Below, one piece after another: positions 54,417 to 63,388 of a stretch of 64,000 nucleotides of DNA (position 1 is the first letter of the stretch; every line of letters begins with the position of its first letter). The stretch spans positions 62,001 through 126,000 of the forward strand of contig NZ_WRXL01000003.1 of assembly GCF_010119195.1 (NCBI RefSeq), in the 5' to 3' direction. The DNA is from Haloarcula salina (GTDB lineage Archaea; Halobacteriota; Halobacteria; Halobacteriales; Haloarculaceae). Below the pieces are notes generated by a model, which made no database searches, had not been told where the DNA came from, and worked only from the letters and a program-made list of their open reading frames with translations. Position numbers and translations under genes: made by a program.

Positions 54417-54935
54417 TCAGCCGTCGGCCCACGCGGCCGGCGGCGTGCCGACGATTCTGTGAACCGTCGCCAGCACCGCCTGGTGGAACGCGACGAGCAC
54501 GACGACGCTGGCGACGATGACGGCGACCTCCGACGGCGTCGACAGCAGGCCGAGCGAGACGATGAGCGTCGTCGCACACGCCGGCGCGTGGATCGTGTCG
54601 GTGGCGATCATCCCCCAGCTCGTGGCGACGAGCGAGAGCGTCGCGCTCGCGACGAGGTGGAGGCCGCCCGAGGAGAACGCCGCGGGGTCGGCCGTCAGCG
54701 AGACGCCGCTGGCGAGAAGCGTGTACGCGGCCAGTCCGGCGACGCCGCCGATGAGGTGGCTCGCGACGGCCCGGGTCGAGCGATTCCAGTCGCCGTCGCG
54801 CTCGAAAGCGAGGATAAACGCCGAGGGGCCGAGGCTGGGGAAGACGAACGGCTGACCGCTCGCCCACGCGAGCCCGCCGAGGACGACGAACAGCACGCCC
54901 GCGTAGAGGCTCGTCCCGACCTCGTGTCGTCGCAT
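54417..54935 (-). CDS. HPP-family membrane protein
   Basis: A 172-residue protein with about five membrane segments. QPFVFPSLGPSAFILAF contains the family's F-P-S-L-G-P-S/T-A pattern, and ATSWGMIATDTIHAPACATTLIV matches the H-P-P/A region. Some plant and cyanobacterial HPP proteins transport nitrite; haloarchaeal roles are unknown. The gene is convergent with uspA and stands 78 bases after the multi-pass protein gene on the same strand. Confidence 0.87.
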   Translation of the reverse strand: MRRHEVGTSLYAGVLFVVLGGLAWASGQPFVFPSLGPSAFILAFERDGDWNRSTRAVASHLIGGVAGLAAYTLLASGVSLTADPAAFSSGGLHLVASATLSLVATSWGMIATDTIHAPACATTLIVSLGLLSTPSEVAVIVASVVVLVAFHQAVLATVHRIVGTPPAAWADG

Positions 54936-55013
54936 TGGCTCACGGTAGGCGACTGGAGGGACAAGACGGTCACGGTCCGGAGAGCGGGGTCGGGCCTCGC
55001 CGGAACCGCGTTC

Positions 55014-55781
55014 TCAGACCGTCGTCGAGGGCGTCTCGACGCCGCTCGGCGACGACGGCGACGATCCGTCGGCGTCACGGAGCTGCTGGAACGCGACCGC
55101 CATGACCGCGGTCACGTACAGCGACACCGGGACCTGGATGACGACGTTTAGCAACTGGGAGGACGCCGCTGAGAGCGCGAACCCGCCGACGAAGCCGACG
55201 ACGCCGCCCACCAGTCCCGCGGCGGCGACCACGATGACCAGCAGGCCGAACAGCGGCAGGCGCTCGCCCTCGGTGAGCCGGTAGCTCGCCTTGAGCGCGC
55301 TGACGAAGTTCCGGTCCTCGTCGATGATGTACGGTGCCATGAAAATGAACACGACGTACGCGAAGATACCGGGGACGAGCAACAGCAGCGACCCGACGAA
55401 CACGAGCAGGCTGTAGACGAAGCCGCCGACGGCGAGGTTCACCATCGCCAGCGGGATGTTCCGGGTGAACGCGTCGTCGGGGAAACTGTCGCGCGCGCCG
55501 GCGATGAACGTCCGGAACGCGACGATCGAGAGGTACGCCGAGAGGATGGTCCCGAGCGCGACCCCTGCGCCGGCGACCGAGAGCGGGAGGTCGAGGACGA
55601 GCGGGAGCGCCGCGCGGACCTCCCCGAAGCCCATGTCCGTGAGGACCACGGCGACCATGGTATTGAGCATCGACTGGAAGCCGAGCATCAGGGCGAAAAA
55701 CGCCCCGAGCAGTATCGCGCCGGTACGACTGACGAGTCTGTGCCCCGCCTCGCTGAGGGCGGAGCCGATCTGGAGGGCCAT
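55014..55781 (-). CDS. Multi-pass membrane protein (DUF7847/YciC-like type)
   Basis: A 255-residue protein with about six hydrophobic segments. LLLVPGIFAYVVFIFMAPYIIDEDRNFVSALKASYRLTEGE is a pattern I associate with YciC/DUF7847-type membrane proteins, in which the P-G-I and I-D-E...A-L-x-x-S-Y-R-L elements recur. The ATG at 55781 (MALQIGSAL) fits better than one nine codons earlier. Function unknown. The last 20 residues are Ser/Pro-rich. Confidence 0.75.
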   Translation of the reverse strand: MALQIGSALSEAGHRLVSRTGAILLGAFFALMLGFQSMLNTMVAVVLTDMGFGEVRAALPLVLDLPLSVAGAGVALGTILSAYLSIVAFRTFIAGARDSFPDDAFTRNIPLAMVNLAVGGFVYSLLVFVGSLLLLVPGIFAYVVFIFMAPYIIDEDRNFVSALKASYRLTEGERLPLFGLLVIVVAAAGLVGGVVGFVGGFALSAASSQLLNVVIQVPVSLYVTAVMAVAFQQLRDADGSSPSSPSGVETPSTTV

Positions 55782-55874
55782 CACCGGGTGTTCACCGACC
55801 GGCGTCAAAAGCGTTGTCTCGGGCTGACAGGTCGTGCCACGACGGGAGGACGAGCCCGAGCGGCCGGCTTACGA

Positions 55875-56204
55875 TCAGTTCTCGGTGAACGCGACCAGTT
55901 CCTCGGCCGGGACGAAGCCGTCCGCGCGGCGGTCGATCAGGTCCCCGTCCTCGAACAGCAGGAAGGTGGGGACGCTCCGGACCTCGAAGTCGGCGACGGC
56001 GTCGAGGTCGGCCTTCGGATTGAACACGACGACGGCGGCGTCGGTCGCGCGCGCCACGCCGTCCAGAATCGGCTCCATCGACTGGCAGATGGCACAGCCC
56101 GCGGTCCGGATCATCACCAGCACGCGATCCTCGGCCGCGAGCACGTCGTCGAGGGCGGCCCGCGTCTCGACGGTTCGGGGGCGAGCGTCTGTCGTTTCGG
56201 TCAT
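55875..56204 (-). CDS. Thioredoxin-like protein
   Basis: A 109-residue thioredoxin fold. The active site reads IRTAGCAICQSMEPIL (C-A-I-C instead of C-G-P-C), and the cis-Pro strand is EVRSVPTFLLFEDGDL. No signal peptide, so cytoplasmic. It diverges from the arsR-arsC-arsM-acr3 operon, sharing a 231-base upstream region that contains an arsR-like site nearer to this gene. Since the adjacent ArsC is of the type reduced by thioredoxin, this protein may serve it; that link is inference. Confidence 0.9.
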   Translation of the reverse strand: MTETTDARPRTVETRAALDDVLAAEDRVLVMIRTAGCAICQSMEPILDGVARATDAAVVVFNPKADLDAVADFEVRSVPTFLLFEDGDLIDRRADGFVPAEELVAFTEN

Positions 56205-56271
56205 GCGATAGCTACGCGCCGCACGCCAAAATACTCGGTGGCGAGGGCCAGAAGGAAGATGGATCGGTTGT

Positions 56272-56278
56272 GTTGAAC
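56272..56278. promoter_or_regulatory. Candidate ArsR site 1
   Basis: GTTGAAC, 68 bases upstream of the thioredoxin-like gene, is the reverse complement of site 2 and is preceded by the same GGTTGT context. Confidence 0.35.
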
Positions 56279-56403
56279 CATCATCCGCTGATAGTTTGTT
56301 GGGACAGTGCTGAATACACAGCGCGTATGCCGCACGGAACAGGTGGGCTTTCAAAATCCAGTGTTTGAATTCCGTACAACGAACCAGTACTCCGCCTCGA
56401 CAC

Positions 56404-56411
56404 AAATATAT
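56404..56411 (+). promoter_or_regulatory. TATA box for the ars operon
   Basis: AAATATAT lies 25-32 bases before the arsR ATG, so the message should be leaderless. Confidence 0.6.
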
Positions 56412-56419
56412 GAGTGGTT

Positions 56420-56426
56420 GTTCAAC
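56420..56426. promoter_or_regulatory. Candidate ArsR site 2 (operator at the ars promoter)
   Basis: GTTCAAC, with the small dyad GTTG-TT-CAAC at 56417-56426, sits between the TATA box and the arsR ATG, where bound repressor would block transcription start. Spacing relative to the TATA fits an autorepressed ars promoter. Confidence 0.45.
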
Positions 56427-56435
56427 TAATCATCT

Positions 56436-56834
56436 ATGAGCTCGCAAACGAAACGACTCGAACGCCTCATCACTGAGAAAAACGGCGGGTGCTGTGACTC
56501 CGATATTGAGGAGCGGCTCGGTTCGCTGCGCTCGCATCACTCCGAGGTGCCTGCCGATTCTGACGCGGATCTAACCGCACTCAAGACGTTGGGAAGCGAG
56601 ACGCGGTACGATATCGTTCGGTTGCTGGAGGCCGCGAATCGCGAGCTGTGTGTCTGTGAGATCAACCCGATTGTCGAGGTTAGTGGCAGTGCAGTTAGTC
56701 ACGCTCTCTCCGATCTCTACGACGCTGGGCTCGTCACCCGGCGTAAAGACGGAACGTGGCGGTACTACGAGACGACCAATCGGGCCGAGGCGCTTCTGAA
56801 AGTCCTCGACGAGACGCGTGAGGGCGATCGATGA
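56436..56834 (+). CDS. arsR: ArsR-family metalloregulator
   Basis: A 132-residue winged-helix repressor. The N-terminus has a Cys pair, NGGCCDSD (about 17-24). The recognition domain follows (LGSETRYDIVRLLEAANRELCVCEI, then SGSAVSHALSDLYDAGLVTRRKDGTWRYYE). ELCVCEI is the classical C-x-C arsenite site in the alpha3 helix. With the extra CC pair it may form a two- or three-Cys site of its own. It overlaps arsC by 4 bases and heads the ars operon, so it most likely represses it until As(III) binds. Confidence 0.93.
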   Translation: MSSQTKRLERLITEKNGGCCDSDIEERLGSLRSHHSEVPADSDADLTALKTLGSETRYDIVRLLEAANRELCVCEINPIVEVSGSAVSHALSDLYDAGLVTRRKDGTWRYYETTNRAEALLKVLDETREGDR

Positions 56835-57274
56835 GCGACACACCAGTTCGTGTAGCGTTCATGTGCGTCCAGAACGCCGGTCGGTCACAGATGTCGACTG
56901 CATTTGCCGAACACGAGCGGGAGCGTCGACATCTCGACGACGTCGTCGAAATTCTCACTGGCGGAACCCATCCCGCCGATCACGTTCACGACGTGGTCGT
57001 AGAGGTGATGCGCGAGGAGGGCTTCGATCTCTCGAATCGCACGCCGCGGGAGATCTCGACAGGTGAACTCGAGTCGTGTGACTATGTAGCAACGATGGGC
57101 TGTTCGACGCTCGAACTCGATGCTCACGACGCTGATGTCGACATCCGTGACTGGGCACTGGACGATCCCGATGAGCAAGATCTTGACCGAGTCCGAGAAA
57201 TCCGTGATGAGATCCGCGACCGTGTGAGCGCCCTTTTCGACGAGATCGAACGGGAGGTGACGACGAATGTCTGA
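56831..57274 (+). CDS. arsC: Arsenate reductase, thioredoxin-coupled LMW-PTP type
   Basis: A 147-residue enzyme that reduces As(V) to As(III). The P-loop is CVQNAGRS (Cys12-x5-Arg18). Two further cysteines, Cys83 (LESCDY) and Cys91 (TMGCST), match the Cys10/82/89 redox relay of the plasmid pI258-type reductase, so thioredoxin should regenerate it. It overlaps arsR by 4 bases and arsM by 8. A thioredoxin-like gene diverges from the operon. Full length for the family. Confidence 0.92.
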   Translation: MSDTPVRVAFMCVQNAGRSQMSTAFAEHERERRHLDDVVEILTGGTHPADHVHDVVVEVMREEGFDLSNRTPREISTGELESCDYVATMGCSTLELDAHDADVDIRDWALDDPDEQDLDRVREIRDEIRDRVSALFDEIEREVTTNV

Positions 57275-58121
57275 GATGGAGGATTCATCGGCAGAATCCG
57301 GTCTCGATGCACAGACGCAGCGCAAGGTCGTCAGAGAGCGGTACGCGACCATCGCGACGGAGGACGGCGAAGAGGACGATCGCTGCTGTTCGCGCGAAAG
57401 GTCCCGTTGCAGTCCCGCGGAAACGACGTTGCCCACCGACGAGACGGCACGCCAGCTCGGGTACTCGGATACCGAGTTAGAGAGTGTCGAAGGGGACGCG
57501 AACTTGGGGTTGGGGTGTGGCAATCCCCAAGCGATTGCGTCGCTGAATGCTGGTGAAAGAGTGCTCGATCTCGGATCGGGTGCAGGCTTCGACTGCTTCC
57601 TCGCGGCTCAGGAAGTCGGCGAAACGGGCAGTGTAGTCGGCGTCGACATGACCCCGGAGATGGTCGAGAAAGCACGGGCGAACGCCGGTCGAAACGAAGC
57701 CGACACTGTCGAGTTCCGCCTCGGTGAGATCGAACACCTTCCCGTTTCGGACGACAGTATCGACGTGATTATCTCGAACTGTGTGGTGAACCTCTCGCCC
57801 GACAAGCCCCAAGTATTCGACGAGGCGTTTCGCGTGCTTCGACCGGCTGGACGCCTCGCGATTTCGGATGTCGTGCTGACTGCCGAGGTGCCATCCGGAG
57901 TCCGCGCCGATCCGGACTCCGTGGCATCCTGTGTCGCCGGTGCTTCGACTATCGATCGACTCGAGACGATACTCACCGACGCTGGCTTCGAATCTGTGAA
58001 CATCTCGCCGAAAGACGACAGTGACGAGTTCATCCGCGATTGGGATGACGACTACGACGTGAGCGAGTTCCTCGTCTCCGCGGCCATCACCGCTCGAAAA
58101 CCAGTGGTCGCCGATGAGTGA
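57267..58121 (+). CDS. arsM: Arsenite S-adenosylmethionine methyltransferase
   Basis: A 284-residue methyltransferase that makes methylated arsenicals from As(III). The SAM site is VLDLGSGAGFDCFLAAQEVG. Arsenite-binding Cys candidates are in DDRCCSRERSRCS (N-terminal), ISNCVVNLSPDK and ASCVAGAST. The N-terminal 35 residues are acidic. ArsM in haloarchaea is known, but less common than export. It overlaps arsC by 8 bases and acr3 by 8, so four steps (sensing, reduction, methylation, export) share one message. Confidence 0.93.
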   Translation: MSEMEDSSAESGLDAQTQRKVVRERYATIATEDGEEDDRCCSRERSRCSPAETTLPTDETARQLGYSDTELESVEGDANLGLGCGNPQAIASLNAGERVLDLGSGAGFDCFLAAQEVGETGSVVGVDMTPEMVEKARANAGRNEADTVEFRLGEIEHLPVSDDSIDVIISNCVVNLSPDKPQVFDEAFRVLRPAGRLAISDVVLTAEVPSGVRADPDSVASCVAGASTIDRLETILTDAGFESVNISPKDDSDEFIRDWDDDYDVSEFLVSAAITARKPVVADE

Positions 58122-59280
58122 CGGCGACGGCCACGACCACGGCCCGAACTGCGACTGTGAGAGCTGTGGCGACCCGCGGTCGATGGACTTCCTGGATAAG
58201 TACCTCACCGTCTGGATCCTCGGTGCGATGGCTGTCGGCGTGGGCCTCGGGTTCGTCGCTCCGTCGGTAACCCAACCGATTCAGGCGTTCCACCTCGTCG
58301 AAATCGGGCTCATCGCGATGATGTACCCGCCGCTGGCGAAGGCCGATTACTCACAGCTTCGGGCGGTGTTCAGCAACTGGCGCATCCTCGGATTGAGTCT
58401 CGTCCAGAACTGGCTGATCGGCCCGACGCTCATGTTCGGGCTCGCCGTGATCTTCTTCAGCGGGCTCGTTCCGGGCTTCCCTGCCCGTTCCGAGTTCTTC
58501 CTGGGGCTCGTCTTCATCGGAATGGCCCGCTGTATCGCGATGGTGCTCGTCTGGAATGAACTCGCAGAGGGCTCGACCGAGTACGTCACCGGCCTCGTCG
58601 CGTTCAACAGCCTCTTCCAGATCATCACATACGGTGTCTATATCTGGTTCTTCGGGCTGTTTCTCCCGCCACTACTCGGCATGGAGACGCTCGTCGCTGG
58701 GATTCAGAGCTTCAATGTGACACCGATGCAGGTGTTCGAGGCAATCGTCATTTTCCTCGGCATTCCCTTCGCCGGTGGATTCCTTACGCGATACGTCGGC
58801 ACGCGAACCAGGGGCGAGGAGTGGTACGACGAGGAGCTGGTTCCGAAGATCGACCCCATCACGCTCGTCGCGCTTTTGTTTACCGTCATCGTGATGTTCG
58901 CCACTCAGGGTGAGAACATCGTCGCCGCGCCCGGTGACGTGCTTCTGATCGCCGTCCCGCTGACGATATACTTCGTCGTGATGTTCCTCGTCAGCTTCGG
59001 GATGGGCAAAGGTATCGGCGCGGACTACTCGACGACGACCGCCATCGGCTTCACTGCCGCCTCGAACAACTTCGAGCTCGCGATCGCCGTGGCAGTCGCC
59101 GTGTTCGGTGTCGGCTCCGGCATCGCGTTCACCACGGTTGTCGGCCCACTCATCGAGGTTCCTGTCCTGTTGGCGTTGGTCAACGTGGCCCTGTACTTCC
59201 AGCGTAAGTTCGACTGGAGTGGTGCCACGACTGGACAGATCAGCACGTCTCCTTCCCGCCTGTCCGCTGAAGACGACTGA
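58114..59280 (+). CDS. acr3: Arsenite efflux permease Acr3
   Basis: A 388-residue, ten-segment member of the bile/arsenite/riboflavin transporter superfamily. The acidic Cys-containing N-terminus CDCESCGDP may bind metal. The membrane core is VWILGAMAVGVGLGFVAPSVT, then FIGMARCIAMVLVWNELA, with the conserved Cys of Acr3, GFLTRYVGTRTRGEEWY, and FTAASNNFELAIAVAVAVFG near the end. It exports As(III) using the proton motive force. Last gene of arsR-arsC-arsM-acr3; a T-run follows 69 bases downstream. Confidence 0.94.
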   Translation: MSDGDGHDHGPNCDCESCGDPRSMDFLDKYLTVWILGAMAVGVGLGFVAPSVTQPIQAFHLVEIGLIAMMYPPLAKADYSQLRAVFSNWRILGLSLVQNWLIGPTLMFGLAVIFFSGLVPGFPARSEFFLGLVFIGMARCIAMVLVWNELAEGSTEYVTGLVAFNSLFQIITYGVYIWFFGLFLPPLLGMETLVAGIQSFNVTPMQVFEAIVIFLGIPFAGGFLTRYVGTRTRGEEWYDEELVPKIDPITLVALLFTVIVMFATQGENIVAAPGDVLLIAVPLTIYFVVMFLVSFGMGKGIGADYSTTTAIGFTAASNNFELAIAVAVAVFGVGSGIAFTTVVGPLIEVPVLLALVNVALYFQRKFDWSGATTGQISTSPSRLSAEDD

Positions 59281-59349
59281 GGTCAGGATACACCGACTGC
59301 AGCACACACAGACACTCATTGGTATACCGACAGAACAGACATATGATTG

Positions 59350-59356
59350 TTTTTTT
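59350..59356 (+). terminator. T-run terminator after the ars operon
   Basis: Seven consecutive T follow ATGATTG; archaeal termination usually needs only such T-tracts. It lies 70 bases past the acr3 stop. Confidence 0.55.
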
Positions 59357-59359
59357 CAT

Positions 59360-59385
59360 CGTGTCATTAGCCAGCAGTTGACACG
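59360..59385. promoter_or_regulatory. Inverted repeat upstream of mutS
   Basis: CGTGTCA (59360-59366) and TGACACG (59379-59385) are perfect complements with a 12-base spacer. Placed between the ars terminator and mutS, it may add to termination or be an operator for mutS. Confidence 0.4.
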
Positions 59386-59446
59386 GTGAACACCGCCAAC
59401 GAGAGGGAGCGGAGCGCCTATGAGGGCCGAGGTGCTGGCCACGGCT

Positions 59447-62260
59447 ATGGACGCTGCGCTTGGCCCGCCAGCGAAGATGGCCGAGCTGGAGGGTGAACTG
59501 ACGCCGATGATGGCGCAGTACTACGAGCTGTGTCGGCGCTACGACGAGGCGCTGGTCCTCTTTCAGGTCGGGGACTTCTACGAGGCGTTCTGCGGGGCCG
59601 CCGAGCGGGTCGCCCGACTGTGTGAGATCACGCTGACCAAACGGGAGGACTCGACCGGCGAGTACCCGATGGCGGGCATCCCCATCGACAACGCCGAGTC
59701 CTACGTCGAGACGCTGCTGGACGCGGGCTACCGGGTCGCCATCGCCGACCAGGTCGAGGACCCCGACGAGGTCAGCGGCGTCGTCGAGCGGGCGGTGACC
59801 CGCATCGTCACGCCGGGGACGCTCACCGAGAGCGAACTGCTCGGCGGCGCGGACAACAACTACGTCGCGGCGCTCACCGCCGGCGAGCGCTACGGCCTGG
59901 CGCTGCTCGACGTGTCGACCGGCGACTGCTACGCCACGAGCGTCGCCTCGGAGACCGCCGTCGCGGACGAACTCAGTCGGTTCGGGCCGGCGGAGGCCAT
60001 CGTCGGGCCCGACGTGGACGTGGACCGCGACGCCGTCTTCGGGCCGGCGTGTCTCGTGACGCGCTACGAGGACTCGGCTTTCGACCGCGAGCGGGCGGAC
60101 GAGCGCGTCGAGCAGTACTTCGGGCCGCCCGAGCGCCTGCTCGCCGGCGACGCCGAGGTCCGGGCCTGCGGCGCGCTACTGGCCTACGCCGAGTACACGC
60201 GCGGCAGCGCGGGCGCGGTCGGTCCCGACGGCGAACCGGTCGACCCCGACGTGGACCCGGCGGGGACGCTCGACTACCTCAATCACCTCACGCGCTACGA
60301 CCCGCGGGAGTACATGCTGCTCGACGCGGTGGCCGTCGAGAGCCTCGAACTGTTCGAGCGCCGGTCGGTGCGCGGCCACGAGAACCGCACGCTCGTCGAC
60401 ACCGTCGACGAGACGGCCTGCGCGCTGGGTCGGCGGAAGCTGACCGACTGGCTCCGTCGCCCGCTGCTCGACGCCGACCGCATCGAGGCGCGCCACGGCG
60501 CGGTCGCAGAACTCCAGCGCGACCCCGCGCGCCGGGAGGAGCTGTCGGCCCTGCTGTCTGAGGTGTACGACCTCGAACGGCTCGTCTCGCGCGTCTCGCG
60601 GGGCCGGGCGAACGCGCGGGACCTCCGGTCGCTGGCGTCGACGCTCGCCGTCGTGCCCGAGGTCCGGGACGCGCTTTCCGACGCCGACGCGCGCCTGCTC
60701 GCGGACCTGCACGCGACGCTCGACCCGCTCACCGAAGTCCGCGAGGAGATCGAGGCGGCGATCCGGCCGGACCCGCCACAGGAGGTGACCGAGGGCGGCG
60801 TCATTCGCGAGGGCTACGACGAGGAACTCGACGACCTCCGGTCGACGGAGCGGTCGGGCAAGGCCTGGATCGACGACCTGGAGGCGAGCGAGCGCGAGCG
60901 GACCGGTATCGACTCGCTGAAGGTCGGCCACACGTCCGTCCACGGCTACTACATCGAGGTGACCAACGCCAACCTCGACGCCGTGCCCGAGGACTACCAG
61001 CGCCGCCAGACGCTGAAGAACAGCGAGCGCTACTACACGCCGGAACTCAAGGAACGCGAGGAGGAGATCCTGCGCGCCGAGAGCGAGGCCGACGACCTGG
61101 AGTACGACCTGTTCTGTGCGGTCCGCGACGAGGTGGCCGGGGAGGCCGAGCGGGTGCAGGCGCTCGCGGACCGCCTCGCCCGCCTCGACGTGCTGGTCTC
61201 GTTCGCCGCGGTCGCGGCGCAGTACGACTACTGCCGGCCGACCGTCGGGAGCGACGGCATCGACGTCACCGCCGGCCGCCACCCGGTCGTCGAGCGGACC
61301 CAGGACGCCTTCGTTCCCAACGACACGCACCTCGGGAGCGGGCCGGTCGCTGACGGGGCCGAGGGCCAGACGGCCGACAGCGGCGACGACGGCGAGTTCG
61401 AGCCCTTCTTCGCCGTCGTGACCGGCCCGAACATGAGCGGGAAGTCGACGTACATGCGGCAGGTCGCCCTGCTCTGTCTGCTCGCGCAGGCCGGGAGCTT
61501 CGTCCCGGCCGCGGCGGCCGACCTCCCGATCCTCGACCGCGTGTTCACCCGCGTCGGGGCCAGCGACGACATCGCCGGCGGCCGCTCGACGTTCATGATC
61601 GAGATGACCGAACTGGCGACGATCCTCGACGAAGCGACGGCCGACTCGCTGGTCCTGCTCGACGAGGTTGGCCGCGGCACGTCGACTGCCGACGGACTTG
61701 CGATTGCCCGCGCCGTGACGGAGCACCTCCACGACGAGGTGGGCGCGTACACGCTGTTCGCGACCCACCACCACGACCTGACCGCCGTCGCGGCCGACCT
61801 GCCCGGCGCGACGAACCGCCACTTCGAGACCAGCCGCGAGGACGGCGACGTGGCGTTCGACCACGAACTCGTCCCCGGCCCGGCGGCGGCCTCATACGGC
61901 GTCGAGGTCGCCGACATGGCGGGCGTACCCGATCCCGTCGTCGAGCGATCGCGGGCGCTCCTGACCGACGCCGAGGCCGATGTGGCAGCCGTTGAGGAGG
62001 ACGACCGCGAGCGAGAGACGGACGCGACAGATGTGGGCGACGAGACCGACGACGCGGACCGAGACGCCGAGTCCGCGAGCGAAACGACGGAGGCGGTCGC
62101 GGCGACGAACGGACGGACCGGCGAGACGGTCCGGGCGAACGGGGCCGGCGGCGACGGCGAGTCGATTCGCGAGCGCCTCGCCGACCTGGACGTGGCGACG
62201 ATGACGCCGATCGAGGCGATGAACGCGCTCGCGGCCCTGCAAGAGCGGGTCGACGAGTAG
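59447..62260 (+). CDS. mutS: DNA mismatch repair protein MutS
   Basis: A 937-residue mismatch-recognition ATPase. I prefer ATG at 59447 ([14 protein letters not shown]); ATG at 59420 would add nine residues. The mismatch-reading motif [11 protein letters not shown] (Phe-x-Glu region), connector, core and lever domains follow. The ATPase has [17 protein letters not shown] (Walker A), [14 protein letters not shown] (Walker B/signature), and [13 protein letters not shown]. Near the C-terminus an acidic, low-complexity insert of about 85 residues precedes a helical tail ([26 protein letters not shown]). No mutL gene follows; the next gene is a minus-strand regulator. Confidence 0.97.
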   Translation: MDAALGPPAKMAELEGELTPMMAQYYELCRRYDEALVLFQVGDFYEAFCGAAERVARLCEITLTKREDSTGEYPMAGIPIDNAESYVETLLDAGYRVAIADQVEDPDEVSGVVERAVTRIVTPGTLTESELLGGADNNYVAALTAGERYGLALLDVSTGDCYATSVASETAVADELSRFGPAEAIVGPDVDVDRDAVFGPACLVTRYEDSAFDRERADERVEQYFGPPERLLAGDAEVRACGALLAYAEYTRGSAGAVGPDGEPVDPDVDPAGTLDYLNHLTRYDPREYMLLDAVAVESLELFERRSVRGHENRTLVDTVDETACALGRRKLTDWLRRPLLDADRIEARHGAVAELQRDPARREELSALLSEVYDLERLVSRVSRGRANARDLRSLASTLAVVPEVRDALSDADARLLADLHATLDPLTEVREEIEAAIRPDPPQEVTEGGVIREGYDEELDDLRSTERSGKAWIDDLEASERERTGIDSLKVGHTSVHGYYIEVTNANLDAVPEDYQRRQTLKNSERYYTPELKEREEEILRAESEADDLEYDLFCAVRDEVAGEAERVQALADRLARLDVLVSFAAVAAQYDYCRPTVGSDGIDVTAGRHPVVERTQDAFVPNDTHLGSGPVADGAEGQTADSGDDGEFEPFFAVVTGPNMSGKSTYMRQVALLCLLAQAGSFVPAAAADLPILDRVFTRVGASDDIAGGRSTFMIEMTELATILDEATADSLVLLDEVGRGTSTADGLAIARAVTEHLHDEVGAYTLFATHHHDLTAVAADLPGATNRHFETSREDGDVAFDHELVPGPAAASYGVEVADMAGVPDPVVERSRALLTDAEADVAAVEEDDRERETDATDVGDETDDADRDAESASETTEAVAATNGRTGETVRANGAGGDGESIRERLADLDVATMTPIEAMNALAALQERVDE

Positions 62261-62264
62261 CCGG

Positions 62265-62978
62265 TCAGCGGTCGTCGCCCAGCGACGCCTCGTGCGGGCA
62301 GGTGAACAGGGCCGCGACGAGTTTCCGCTCGGCCGCCCGCAGGTGCTTGTGGAGCGTCGGCTCGGAGATGTCGAGGACCGTCGCCAGGTCTCCGGCCGTC
62401 GCCTCGCGCGGCCAGTGGTAGTAGCCCGCCTCGTGGGCCGCGTCGAGCACCTCCTGCTGTCGGTCGGTCAGCGACTCGGTGAGAGCGGCGTAGTTCTGGA
62501 AGCCGAACAGCGGGACGATCGAGTCACACTGCCGTTTCGACGCGAGGTCGGCGTCGGGGTGGTCGTCGAGAAAGGACTCGATGACCGCCGCGACCTCCGT
62601 CTGTCGCGGCACGTCCGCCACGACGGTTCCCCGGCCGTCGACACTCCGGGCGGCCTGTGGCACAGCGCCGGCGTCGGCCAGCGAGACGATCGGACAGTTG
62701 TCCCGCACGTCGATCTCGACCAGGCCACCGTCGTCGGTCCGTCCCAGCACTCGCGCCGCTCCGTGGCCCTCGTCTTCGATCCGCGCCGTGAGCCGGTCGG
62801 GCCGAGCGCCGTCGATGGAGAAGAACTCGGCGTACGTGCCGTCGGTCTGCGGGAGGCACTTCTCCAGCAGCACGGAACACGACTCCCGCTCGGAGACCGT
62901 CACGAAGGGGAACTCACCGCCCGAGAGATCGAACTCGACGCGGGCCACCGTCCGCTCGCCACCGGCCTGTGAAGTCAT
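62265..62978 (-). CDS. Bat-type HTH regulator (bacterio-opsin activator HTH family)
   Basis: A 237-residue transcriptional regulator. The N-terminal 150 residues form a beta-rich sensor typical of haloarchaeal Bat-like proteins (VARVEFDLSGGEFPFVTVSE). The C-terminal HTH-10 domain is SLTDRQQEVLDAAHEAGYYHWPREATAGDLATVLDISEPTLHKHLRAAERKLV. Its targets are unknown. It diverges from the HalOD1 gene across a 121-base region with palindromic elements, so autoregulation or shared control is plausible. Confidence 0.9.
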   Translation of the reverse strand: MTSQAGGERTVARVEFDLSGGEFPFVTVSERESCSVLLEKCLPQTDGTYAEFFSIDGARPDRLTARIEDEGHGAARVLGRTDDGGLVEIDVRDNCPIVSLADAGAVPQAARSVDGRGTVVADVPRQTEVAAVIESFLDDHPDADLASKRQCDSIVPLFGFQNYAALTESLTDRQQEVLDAAHEAGYYHWPREATAGDLATVLDISEPTLHKHLRAAERKLVAALFTCPHEASLGDDR

Positions 62979-63015
62979 ACCACACGATAGGTAGTGATAC
63001 CAGAAAATAGTCTAG

Positions 63016-63026
63016 CATGAATCATG
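63016..63026. promoter_or_regulatory. Palindrome in the divergent promoter region
   Basis: CATGA and TCATG flank one central A. A second palindrome, TTAATTAA at 63031-63038, follows and may hold the TATA for the HalOD1 gene. Both are upstream of the Bat-type gene and of the HalOD1 gene. Confidence 0.4.
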
Positions 63027-63099
63027 AAAATTAATTAAACATACTAGCCACAGGGACCATTAGAATCGTTCGAGAAGGGAACACGAGGGGCCACAAATA

Positions 63100-63348
63100 G
63101 TGTCCAACTCCACTCGATCCGTCACGGCGACGCGCGTGGCCGACCAGTCCGTCGTCAGTGCGATCGTCGAGGCGGTAGCGGCCGCGGAGGGACGGCCCAT
63201 CAGGTCACTCCCGCCGCTGGCGCACAGCATCAACCCGGACGCGCTGACGGCGTGTATCGTCGATTCGAACACCGACGGGCACGTCGCCTTCGACTACTGC
63301 GACCACCGCGTGGTCGTTCACACCGACAGGACCGTCACGGTGGACTGA
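63100..63348 (+). CDS. HalOD1 output-domain protein
   Basis: An 82-residue single-domain protein starting at GTG 63100. Its pattern (SVVSAIVEAVAAAEGRPIRSLPPLAHSINPDALTACI, later VAFDYCDHRVVVHTDRTVTV) fits HalOD1, a domain found as the output of haloarchaeal signalling proteins and as stand-alone small proteins. It has no receiver or sensor. It may be regulated with the divergent Bat-type gene. Function is unknown. Confidence 0.85.
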   Translation: MSNSTRSVTATRVADQSVVSAIVEAVAAAEGRPIRSLPPLAHSINPDALTACIVDSNTDGHVAFDYCDHRVVVHTDRTVTVD

Positions 63349-63388
63349 CGGTGGTGACGTCGACGAACGGCAGTCACGCGGCGGTGGA

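Noticed and set aside
55875-59446. Integrative element carrying the ars operon
   Set aside because: No integrase, tRNA target or flanking direct repeat is visible, so only compositional evidence of transfer remains.
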